Source: Omnitrophica WOR_2 bacterium GWA2_47_8
GTDB taxonomy: Bacteria > Omnitrophota > Gorgyraeia > Zapsychrales > GWA2-47-8
DNA length: 5,104 bases
NCBI GenBank assembly: GCA_001805375.1
Contig: MHFY01000077.1
Location: forward strand, 6,120-11,223
Direction: 5' to 3'
A program made the translations under genes and the position numbers. Under the pieces are notes generated by a model. That model had not been told where the DNA came from and did not search any database. It saw only the letters and a list, made by a program, of their open reading frames with translations. Below, piece by piece: positions 1 to 5,104 of the stretch. Position 1 is the first letter of the stretch. Each line of letters opens with the position of its first letter.

Positions 1-855
1 CTGGCCAGCACGGTTGGTATTAACCGCGTGCGGTTGACCGGCGGGGAGCCTCTTTTGCGGCATGACATCGTTGAAATTGTTCGGGACATTAAAAAGGATA
101 CGGTCATCAAGGATGTTTCGATAACAACGAACGGGAGCCGCTTGACGCCTCTTTTAAAACCTCTTAAAGAGGCAGGCCTTGACCGAATCAATATCAGTTT
201 CGATAGTTTAGATCCCGCACGTTTTAAAAAAGTGACTCTTTCAAACGCTTATCATCAGGTGCTGGAATCCGTTCAAGAGGCGCTTGGCGCAGGTTTTCCT
301 ATAAAATTGAACATGGTGGCTTTGAAAGGTCTTAGCGCAGAAGAAATTATTCGTTTCGTTCAACTCGCTTTTGATTATCCGCTTGAAGTGCGGTTCCTGG
401 AATTTATGCCGCTCTGCGGTTCCGGCTGGTCTTCGGAACTGGTTTTTCCCATGGCCGATATACGAGGCATTGTCAATAACCGGTTTACTTTGGCAGAGGA
501 GGCAGATCGGAAAGATCAGGTCGCCCAAACATTTTCAATCACCGGCGGCAAAGGGAAGGTCGGGTTTATCGGGTCTCTTACCGAATCATTTTGTGATCAA
601 TGTTCAAGGATAAGAATGACTGCTGACGGCAGGATACGTCCTTGTTTATTTTCCGAGGTTGAGGTCCCTTTGGGGCAGCTTCTTCGTCAAAATGCAGAAG
701 ATGAAGAAATTATTGCAGTGCTTCGGGAGGCAGTTCGGATAAAGCCTGCCGGTAATCAATTCCTCATCCAGCCTTTTCAATTGCACCATGACAACAATAT
801 TGAAAAACTGACAATTGAATCATCAAAAGTGGTTATGCGCAGTCTGGGAGGGTAA
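1..855 (+). CDS. moaA: GTP 3',8-cyclase MoaA (5'-truncated by window edge)
   Basis: Radical-SAM enzyme of the first Moco step, the cytosolic rearrangement of GTP to 3',8-cyclo-GTP, the precursor that MoaC turns into cPMP. The frame is open from base 1 and 284 residues are visible. Compared with E. coli MoaA (about 329 aa, from memory), some 55-60 N-terminal residues are missing, including the CxxxCxxC motif for the SAM-binding 4Fe-4S cluster. Visible family marks are VRLTGGEPLLR (window residues 10-20), TTNG, the ISFDSLD strand, RFLEFMP, and the second cluster motif C-x2-C-x13-C at Cys198, Cys201 and Cys215. The protein ends in the family's conserved Gly-Gly, as expected for an intact C-terminus. 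The GTG at 28 is not the start: it encodes the conserved Val before RLTGGEP. The gene is 5 nt upstream of the moaC-mogA fusion. Identity is very secure; only the 5' end is unknown. Confidence 0.97.
   Translation: MASTVGINRVRLTGGEPLLRHDIVEIVRDIKKDTVIKDVSITTNGSRLTPLLKPLKEAGLDRINISFDSLDPARFKKVTLSNAYHQVLESVQEALGAGFPIKLNMVALKGLSAEEIIRFVQLAFDYPLEVRFLEFMPLCGSGWSSELVFPMADIRGIVNNRFTLAEEADRKDQVAQTFSITGGKGKVGFIGSLTESFCDQCSRIRMTADGRIRPCLFSEVEVPLGQLLRQNAEDEEIIAVLREAVRIKPAGNQFLIQPFQLHHDNNIEKLTIESSKVVMRSLGG
846..851 (+). promoter_or_regulatory. Shine-Dalgarno of moaCB inside the last moaA codons
   Basis: GGGAGG lies 9 nt before the ATG at 861. It is formed by the GGA-GGG codons for the conserved terminal Gly-Gly of MoaA. 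It supports the ATG at 861 as the start of the fusion gene and suggests coupling to moaA translation. Confidence 0.8.
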
Positions 856-860
856 TCCCG

Positions 861-1769
861 ATGAAATCAGTAGCGGATAAAATCACAACTTCAAGAAAAG
901 CGAAGGCCGTATCCATACTTGTGGCCAAATCAGCGGCGATTGAGCGCCTGAAAACCAATGACCTCCCCAAAAAAGATGTTTTGGCGGTAGCGCGCGTTGC
1001 CGGCGTTCAAGCCGCAAAAAAAACTTTTGATCTCATTCCTTTTTGCCATCCGCTGCCAATTGATTATGTGGAAATTAGTTTTGAAATCCAGCAGGATCGC
1101 ATTGTGATTACAGCTGAAGTTGAAGAGATAGGGAAAACCGGTGTTGAAATGGAAGCTTTGTGCGCGGCTTCTGTTTCAGCGTTAACAATTTATGACATGC
1201 TCAAACCCATCGATAAAGAGATGGAAATTATTTCTACGAAGCTGATCTCCAAAAAAGGCGGCAAAAGTGACTACAAGGAAGTTCTCCCGGGAGGATTTAA
1301 GGCCGCGATTCTGGTCACCTCTGATGGAACACACAAAGGTATCAGGGCCGATAAGTCGGGGAAGCTGATTCAAGAACGGCTTGAAAGTTTCGGCATTCAA
1401 CTGCTTTATGAAATCCTTCCCGATGAAAAGGAATTGATTCGCGCCAAACTTGTGAAGTGGTGTGAAGAGGGTGTGCGCTTGATTCTCACCACAGGAGGTA
1501 CGGGGCTCGGACCTCGGGATGTGACGGTTGAAGCCACGCGCGAAATCATGGAAAGGGAAATTCCCGGGATCATGGAGGCGGGACGTGCTTACGGCCAAAA
1601 TCGCACGCCTTATGCGATGTTGTCCAGAGGTCTTGCAGTTCAGCGGGGAAATACGATCATTATCAACTTGCCGGGATCCTCGAACGGAGTGCGCGAAACG
1701 CTGAACGCGATTTTTCCTGCGATCCTGCATGCGTATCCGATGATGGGCGGAGGCGGACACTCATGCTGA
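861..1769 (+). CDS. moaCB: Bifunctional MoaC-MogA/MoaB fusion protein (cPMP synthase + MPT adenylyltransferase)
   Basis: Single 302-aa protein joining two Moco enzymes. Residues 1-138 are MoaC, which converts 3',8-cyclo-GTP to cPMP. Visible MoaC marks are KDVLAVARVAG (38-48), DLIPFCHPL (57-65, with the active-site His63), GKTGVEMEAL (91-100), YDMLK (111-115, matching E. coli Asp128 and Lys131) and KKGGKSDY (131-138). After a short linker, residues 147-302 are MogA/MoaB, which adenylylates MPT. Its marks are VTSDGTHKGIRADKSG (152-167), LPDE (186-189), the TTGGTGLGPRDVT loop (210-222, with Asp220), and NLPGSSNGVRE (269-279). Both halves look catalytically complete. The MoaC half lacks the roughly 14-residue leader of E. 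coli MoaC, but the start fits the strong SD at 846-851. The tail is a Gly-rich GGGGHSC. It overlaps the transporter gene by 7 nt. Fusions of this arrangement are known in other bacteria. Confidence 0.96.
   Translation: MKSVADKITTSRKAKAVSILVAKSAAIERLKTNDLPKKDVLAVARVAGVQAAKKTFDLIPFCHPLPIDYVEISFEIQQDRIVITAEVEEIGKTGVEMEALCAASVSALTIYDMLKPIDKEMEIISTKLISKKGGKSDYKEVLPGGFKAAILVTSDGTHKGIRADKSGKLIQERLESFGIQLLYEILPDEKELIRAKLVKWCEEGVRLILTTGGTGLGPRDVTVEATREIMEREIPGIMEAGRAYGQNRTPYAMLSRGLAVQRGNTIIINLPGSSNGVRETLNAIFPAILHAYPMMGGGGHSC
1749..1753 (+). promoter_or_regulatory. Shine-Dalgarno of the transporter inside the moaCB tail
   Basis: GGAGG lies 9 nt before the ATG at 1763. It falls in the codons for Gly297-Gly298 in the GGGG tail of MoaC-MogA. 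It fixes the ATG that overlaps the end of moaCB by 7 nt as the transporter start. Confidence 0.8.
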
Positions 1770-2515
1770 CATTACCGTTCTGGCTTTTTCCCGCGTTTTT
1801 TGCAGCTGCGTTTCTTTATGCCGTGATCGGTTTTGGCGGTGGGTCTGCCTACCTTGCTTTTTTATCCATGACGCCTTTGCCGCTTTATGAGGTCGTGACG
1901 ATTGCGCTTTTCTGCAACCTTGTGGTCGCAAGCGGCGGTGTTTGGCATTTTTCAAAAGCAGGACAAATGCGCCTGAAAATGTTACTTCCCTTTCTCGTGA
2001 CATCAATTCCGGCCGCGTATTTCGGGGGCTTAATGAAGGCCGGGGAGTCCATCCACGGATTTTTGCTGGGAATTTGTCTTCTTCTGGTTGCCTGGAGGAT
2101 ATGGTTTGGAAATCCCGAACGTTCGGCGTCCTCACGCAAGACAACAGGATTTTGTTTTATGGAGGTCGCTCTTTTGACTGGCGGGTTACTTGGTTTCCTT
2201 GCAGGGTTTCTCGGAATCGGCGGGGGAATTTTTTTAAGTCCCGTGCTTATTCTGACAGGCTGGGCAAGCGCGAAAGAATCTGCGGCGGCGGCCTCACTTT
2301 TTATTCTGCTAAATTCCGCGGCAGGACTGCTGGCTCGTTGGCCATTTCTTTATGAACATGCATCTGAAAGTGTTTTGTTAGGCATGGTGGTTTTTGTGGG
2401 TGGTCAACTGGGGTCCCGGATCGGGGCTTGTCATTTGCCCAACGCATTTATCCGTAAACTCTTATCGGGATTCGTTTCCTGTGTTGGCTTTAGACTTTTG
2501 TGGGCGGCATTATGA
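1763..2515 (+). CDS. TauE/SafE (TSUP) family membrane transporter
   Basis: A 250-aa integral membrane protein, typical in length for the TSUP family, which moves sulfite, sulfonates and related anions across the cytoplasmic membrane. Two pseudo-repeats each carry a glycine-rich helix: IGFGGGSAYLAFL (22-34) and GFLGIGGGIFLSPVLI (148-163). The second half also has the family-like stretch KESAAAASLFILLNS (171-185). By eye there are about eight hydrophobic segments, near 8-34, 42-62, 73-91, 98-115, 134-164, 173-191, 203-222 and 232-250. A polar, positively charged loop at about 116-129 separates the halves. There is no cleavable signal peptide; the first helix begins at once. It overlaps moaCB by 7 nt and moeA by 4 nt, so it is co-translated with Moco genes. 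The substrate cannot be read from sequence. Sulfite, a sulfur oxyanion or molybdate are guesses from context. The family call is firm; the role is not. Confidence 0.9.
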   Translation: MLTLPFWLFPAFFAAAFLYAVIGFGGGSAYLAFLSMTPLPLYEVVTIALFCNLVVASGGVWHFSKAGQMRLKMLLPFLVTSIPAAYFGGLMKAGESIHGFLLGICLLLVAWRIWFGNPERSASSRKTTGFCFMEVALLTGGLLGFLAGFLGIGGGIFLSPVLILTGWASAKESAAAASLFILLNSAAGLLARWPFLYEHASESVLLGMVVFVGGQLGSRIGACHLPNAFIRKLLSGFVSCVGFRLLWAAL

Positions 2516-3756
2516 TTTCGCCCGCGGAAGCGATGGTGCTGATTCGTCGTCATGCCGTCAAGCCGAAGATAAAAATAGCGCGGCTCGGGGAATGTCTCGG
2601 GGCTGTTTTAGCGGCAGACATTCGGGCCCCTTTTCCTATGCCGGTTGCTGATAATTCGGCTATGGATGGTTTCGTGATTCGCTCAAAGGATGCTGGTTTG
2701 GCTAGTGTCAAAAACTCCGTGCGGCTTAAAATTATCGGAACCCTTAAAGCCGGCGACTCAAAGCAAGTGCATCTCGTATCAGGAACAGCTTGCCGCATTA
2801 TGACCGGGGCTTTTATGCCTCAGGGAGGAGACTGTGTGATTGCGAAGGAAGATGCAGTCATCGTTGGGAATCATCTTATTGTGAAACATTCCGTGTGTGA
2901 AGGACAGCATATCCGCCGGCGAGGCGAAGAAACCCGGAAGGGGCAAAAACTTCTTACCCAAGGAGTGATTCTTCATCCGGCCCGGATCGGAATTTTAGCG
3001 ACATTTGGATACGCACGAGTCCCGGTTTATTGCAAACCCAAAGTCGCGGTTCTCGCAACAGGAAGCGAACTTGTTACACCGGGAAAGAAATTAAGTCGGG
3101 GGAAAATTTACGACTCCAATTCCTGGATGGTTTGCGCGGCGCTTGAACGAATGGGAATTGATCCTTCTCGTGTCCTGACACTTCGCGATGATCGCGGCAA
3201 AGTCAAAAAAGCGATTCTGGACGTCTTACGCGAATCCGATTATCTTCTCCTGTTAGGCGGAGTTTCTGTGGGGGATTATGACGTCGTCAAAGACGCGTTG
3301 AAGCAGTCCGGAGTTAAAACGATTTTTTGGAAAGTCAGTCAAAAGCCTGGGAAGCCCCTTTTCCTTGGGCGTAAATACAAAAAAGTAGTTTTTGGATTGC
3401 CCGGAAATCCCGCCGCAGTTTTTACTTGTTTCTATGAATATGTGTACCCTGCTTTAAGACAAACCATGGGTTTTGTCCGGCCCGGACTTGAAGAGGAAAC
3501 GGTGAAAGTTTCTGGCAGGGTTTTGCCAGATTCCAAGCGGTGTTTGTTTCTTAAGGCGAAAATGGAAGTCCGATCATCCTGGAGACTGCCCAAAGCCAGA
3601 ATTCTTTCGCATCAGGGTTCCCATATGCTTTCCTCCTTAGCGGAAGCGGATGGTTTTCTGAAAGTTCCCGCCAGCGGAAATAGCGCACCTAATAAAAAAG
3701 GATTCCAAATGGATTTTTTGCCGTATGAAGTAGACGGCGAGAAGGACGTAAAATGA
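2512..3756 (+). CDS. moeA: Molybdopterin molybdenumtransferase MoeA
   Basis: Inserts molybdate into adenylylated MPT, releasing AMP and Moco. The 414-aa length fits E. coli MoeA (411 aa). The start chosen is the ATG at 2512, which forms an ATGA overlap with the transporter stop and gives the usual MISPAEA opening. A GTG at 2500 would add only four residues. The upstream GGGCGG is a weak SD, so translation probably relies on coupling. Motifs in order are DNSAMDG (47-53; Asp52 = E. coli Asp59), RIMTGA (95-100; Thr98 = Thr100), RRRGEE (135-140), TGSEL (183-187; Glu186 = Glu188), YDSN (200-203), RDD (225-227; Asp226 = Asp228), GGVSVGDYD (249-257; Asp257 = Asp259), KPGKPL (278-283) and GLPGNP (295-300). 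The C-terminal domain IV includes a QGSHMLSSL segment. The odd point is Glu140, where E. coli has the functionally important Asp142. The equivalences come from remembered E. coli sequence. Confidence 0.96.
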   Translation: MISPAEAMVLIRRHAVKPKIKIARLGECLGAVLAADIRAPFPMPVADNSAMDGFVIRSKDAGLASVKNSVRLKIIGTLKAGDSKQVHLVSGTACRIMTGAFMPQGGDCVIAKEDAVIVGNHLIVKHSVCEGQHIRRRGEETRKGQKLLTQGVILHPARIGILATFGYARVPVYCKPKVAVLATGSELVTPGKKLSRGKIYDSNSWMVCAALERMGIDPSRVLTLRDDRGKVKKAILDVLRESDYLLLLGGVSVGDYDVVKDALKQSGVKTIFWKVSQKPGKPLFLGRKYKKVVFGLPGNPAAVFTCFYEYVYPALRQTMGFVRPGLEEETVKVSGRVLPDSKRCLFLKAKMEVRSSWRLPKARILSHQGSHMLSSLAEADGFLKVPASGNSAPNKKGFQMDFLPYEVDGEKDVK

Positions 3757-3998
3757 AAATTAAACTGCTGTATTTTGCCCAATTGAAAGATGCGGCCGGT
3801 GTTGACGAGCAGACCCTTGAAGTAAACGGCCCGGTTACCGTTAGGGAGTTCATGAAAGTTGTTTTGAATCGGCCTATGTTTGAAAAGTTTAAAAATTCAA
3901 GTTTTCTTTACGCGATAAACGGAGAATTTGCGAAGCCAGAACAGCTCATTGAAAATCAGGCGACCTTCGCGATTCTTCCTCCGGTGGCGGGAGGCTAG
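3753..3998 (+). CDS. moaD: Molybdopterin synthase sulfur carrier subunit MoaD
   Basis: Small 81-aa ubiquitin-like protein, the same length as E. coli MoaD. Its C-terminal glycine is adenylylated by a MoeB-type enzyme, converted to a thiocarboxylate, and then supplies the dithiolene sulfurs of MPT. The first beta strand is KIKLLYFAQLKDAAG (2-16). AINGEFA (54-60) and the end ILPPVAGG (74-81) follow the family pattern of hydrophobic-PPVxGG with the essential terminal Gly-Gly. Its ATG overlaps the moeA stop (ATGA, 3753-3756), with an AAGGA SD at 3742-3746. It is followed after 2 nt by moaE, its obligate partner. No MoaD activating enzyme is encoded in the window. Confidence 0.96.
   Translation: MKIKLLYFAQLKDAAGVDEQTLEVNGPVTVREFMKVVLNRPMFEKFKNSSFLYAINGEFAKPEQLIENQATFAILPPVAGG
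3989..3994 (+). promoter_or_regulatory. Shine-Dalgarno of moaE inside the moaD Gly-Gly codons
   Basis: GGGAGG lies 6 nt before the moaE ATG at 4001. It overlaps the GGA-GGC codons (3990-3995) for the functionally essential C-terminal Gly-Gly of MoaD. It decides the moaE start. Confidence 0.8.
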
Positions 3999-4000
3999 CA

Positions 4001-4429
4001 ATGCACCTGACAAAGGAACCCATTGAGGCCGCTGAATTTCTGTCTCTTAAACCTGCTCAGGATTGCGGGGCCTCCGCTTGTTTCTTTGGCTGGGTCAGAA
4101 ATCATAACCAAGGGCGGTCTGTGATTCGGTTGAAATATGAATGCTATGAAGTGCTCGCAGAAAAGGAAATCCATCGCATTGCCCTTAAAGTGCGGGATCA
4201 ATACAGCTGCGGCGAGGTTCGCATTCTCCATCGGATCGGCATGATTGAGGTGGGAGAAATCGCGGTTGCTATTTGCGCGAGTTCGGCTCACCGTGACGAA
4301 GCTTTCACAGCCTGCCGGGCCGTAATTGAGGAAATAAAAAAGAAAGTACCCATCTGGAAAAAAGAAGTTTATGCGGACGGAATGAGCGAATGGGTTCTTT
4401 GTTCCCACTCTGTTGAGGGGGTACCGTGA
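4001..4429 (+). CDS. moaE: Molybdopterin synthase catalytic subunit MoaE
   Basis: Large subunit of the cytosolic MoaD2-MoaE2 MPT synthase. It binds cPMP and transfers two sulfurs from MoaD thiocarboxylate to make MPT. The 142 aa are close to E. coli MoaE (about 150 aa). Conserved marks are GWVRNHNQG (30-38, with the substrate-binding Arg33 after a hydrophobic strand), LKYECY (44-49), ILHRIG (75-80), VGEIAV (84-89), SSAHRDEAF (94-102) and IKKKVPIWKKE (112-122). The last holds the lysines that match the catalytic Lys119 and Lys126 of E. coli MoaE. All key residues are present. The start is fixed by the strong SD at 3989-3994. The end overlaps the mobA GTG start by 4 nt (GTGA). Confidence 0.96.
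   Translation: MHLTKEPIEAAEFLSLKPAQDCGASACFFGWVRNHNQGRSVIRLKYECYEVLAEKEIHRIALKVRDQYSCGEVRILHRIGMIEVGEIAVAICASSAHRDEAFTACRAVIEEIKKKVPIWKKEVYADGMSEWVLCSHSVEGVP
4415..4421 (+). promoter_or_regulatory. Shine-Dalgarno supporting the GTG start of mobA
   Basis: GAGGGGG ends 4 nt before the GTG at 4426; the GAGG core is 7 nt away. It supports a non-ATG start overlapping the moaE stop, the only start in the operon that is GTG among those visible. Confidence 0.65.
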
Positions 4430-5037
4430 AATTTCAAGGCATTGTTTTAGGGGGCGGCAAAAGCAGCCGCTTTGGAAAGGATAAAGCATTGACGCTGATC
4501 GAAGGCATTCCTATGATCCAAAGGGCCGTTAATCTTTTAACGGAACTTCGTCTCGATCCGTGTGTGATCACCAATGCATCCCGTAATTATTCTTTTTTAG
4601 AATGCCGGATTGAACAAGATTTGATTTCGGACAGGGGCCCGATGGGAGGACTTTACACCGCCTGCTGTCTTTTCGAGCATTCATCGCTTGTTGTCCTGAC
4701 CTGCGACATGCCCGCCTTGACATCCATTGCCGTTAAGCATCTGATCGAATGTCATCAGGAAAAAAACAGAGCAACCATCTATGTTCGCAATCAGACCTCA
4801 AGACAGCCATTCCCGGGAATCTATGAAGCATCCCTTCGCGGCCTGATTGGCAAACTTATTGGAGGGAAACCGCTGTCCCTGCAGGAGCTCTTCAAAGTCA
4901 TTCCGGAAACGCAGGACCTTGAATTCCCGTTTGATGACCTAGCGCTTTCGAATATTAACGATGGAAAAGACCTGAATTTTTTCCTCAGGGGTTACAGAAC
5001 GCCAAATTTATTTGATCCTACCGTGAAATTAGATTAG
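4426..5037 (+). CDS. mobA: Molybdenum cofactor guanylyltransferase MobA
   Basis: Transfers GMP from GTP to the Mo-bound pterin to give the guanine dinucleotide cofactor used by DMSO-reductase-family enzymes such as nitrate reductases and formate dehydrogenases. The 203 aa fit the family (E. coli about 194 aa). The nucleotidyltransferase signature GGGKSSRFGKDKA is at 9-21. Further marks are RGPMGGLYTA (70-79, the GPLxGI-like segment), the metal-binding LTCDMP with Asp94 (91-96), PFPGIY (128-133) and NINDGKD (176-182). The last corresponds to the family NxNTPED element, but with Asp and Gly in place of Thr and Pro. The start is GTG, in a GTGA overlap with moaE, supported by an upstream GAGG. 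The tail after about residue 190 is not recognisable. A MobA role fits better than a CTP-using MocA-like paralogue, given the complete core pathway around it, though this is inferred. Confidence 0.93.
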   Translation: MKFQGIVLGGGKSSRFGKDKALTLIEGIPMIQRAVNLLTELRLDPCVITNASRNYSFLECRIEQDLISDRGPMGGLYTACCLFEHSSLVVLTCDMPALTSIAVKHLIECHQEKNRATIYVRNQTSRQPFPGIYEASLRGLIGKLIGGKPLSLQELFKVIPETQDLEFPFDDLALSNINDGKDLNFFLRGYRTPNLFDPTVKLD

Positions 5038-5104
5038 GGCTAACCCGCATTTCTCATCACCCATGAGAAATGCCCTCGCGGAGGCTGTGGTGCAAATGGG
5101 CTTT
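5038..5104. other. Non-coding 3' flank of the operon (cut by window edge)
   Basis: These 67 bases follow the mobA stop and contain two hairpins and no complete gene. A GGAGG at 5080-5084 is followed by GTG at 5090 (5-nt spacing) and ATG at 5096 (11-nt spacing) in the same frame. Another coding region could begin here, but only three to five codons are visible, so it is not called as a gene. Confidence 0.6.
5047..5073. repeat. Perfect 11-bp inverted repeat, possible terminator or dispersed palindrome
   Basis: GCATTTCTCAT (5047-5057) and ATGAGAAATGC (5063-5073) are exact reverse complements separated by CACCC. The stem starts 9 nt after the mobA stop, the expected place for an operon terminator, and would form a stable RNA hairpin. 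No T-tract follows on the + strand; the next bases are CCTCGCGG. An intrinsic terminator is therefore not well supported. A 3'-end stabilising stem, or a copy of a repeated palindromic element, fits equally well. The existence of the repeat is certain; the function is unknown. Confidence 0.75.

Noticed and set aside
28..30. GTG as a start of moaA
   Set aside because: The frame is open to base 1 and the GTG encodes the conserved Val of the VRLTGGEP motif, so the gene begins before the window.
1182..1760. 192-codon open frame on the - strand
   Set aside because: It lies antisense to the moaC-mogA fusion, has a low-complexity Arg/His-rich translation, and overlaps catalytic motifs of the real gene.
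2229..2235. T7 run in the transporter gene, as a possible internal terminator or phase-variable tract
   Set aside because: No clean GC-rich stem precedes it, it encodes the conserved GGGIFL segment in frame, and seven bases is short for phase variation.
1942..2355. 137-codon open frame on the + strand inside the transporter gene
   Set aside because: It is a frame shadow of the TSUP gene; its translation is basic and not membrane-like, with no recognisable motif.
2500..2502. GTG as the moeA start
   Set aside because: It would add four residues not typical of the family; the ATG at 2512 forms a standard ATGA overlap and gives the usual N-terminus.
3475..3487. GTCCGG-C-CCGGAC near-palindrome in moeA
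   Set aside because: It has a 1-nt centre, so no RNA hairpin of use, and no evidence that it is an operator within the gene.
3511..3530. 7-bp inverted repeat TCTGGCA/TGCCAGA with a 6-nt loop in moeA
   Set aside because: It is inside coding sequence for domain IV, has no T-tract, and is short enough to arise by chance.
4336..4342. A_AAA_AAG slippery heptamer in moaE
   Set aside because: It encodes conserved lysines of the active-site segment. The -1 frame gives no meaningful extension and there is no clear stimulatory hairpin just downstream.
3995..4489. 164-codon open frame on the - strand
   Set aside because: It is antisense to moaE and the start of mobA, both of which carry clear conserved motifs; its own translation shows no recognisable domain.

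Overview
The window is one compact bacterial operon for molybdenum cofactor (Moco) synthesis, all on the + strand. The gene order is moaA (5' end cut off by the window edge), a moaC-mogA fusion, a TauE/SafE-type membrane transporter, moeA, moaD, moaE and mobA. Junctions are very tight: a 5-nt gap, a 7-nt overlap, a 4-nt overlap, a 4-nt overlap, a 2-nt gap and a 4-nt overlap. This implies one polycistronic mRNA with translational coupling. The promoter must lie upstream of base 1, since no internal gap is large enough to hold one.

The genes cover the whole route. MoaA and the MoaC half of the fusion convert GTP to cyclic pyranopterin monophosphate (cPMP). MoaD (sulfur carrier) and MoaE (catalytic subunit) form molybdopterin (MPT) synthase. 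The MogA half of the fusion adenylylates MPT and MoeA inserts molybdate. MobA attaches GMP to give the guanine dinucleotide form used by DMSO-reductase-family enzymes. Not seen here are a MoeB-type enzyme to activate MoaD, MobB, and a ModABC molybdate transporter. The one unexpected member is the TSUP (TauE/SafE) permease, which overlaps the genes on both sides and is therefore a true operon member.

The last 67 bases after mobA carry no complete gene. They hold a perfect 11-bp inverted repeat with a 5-nt loop (possible transcript end or dispersed palindrome). A second small hairpin follows, whose right arm contains a Shine-Dalgarno-like GGAGG just before a possible start codon at the window edge.

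The organism is a bacterium with roughly balanced GC content and strong Shine-Dalgarno use. The phylum cannot be fixed from this sequence; an environmental lineage outside the best-studied groups is plausible but is only a guess. No IS element, CRISPR array, tRNA or rRNA is visible. This is a well-formed Moco operon rather than a new system. Its points of interest are the embedded transporter, the MoaC-MogA fusion, the repeated use of C-terminal glycine codons as ribosome binding sites, a substitution at a catalytically important MoeA position, and the 3' palindrome.
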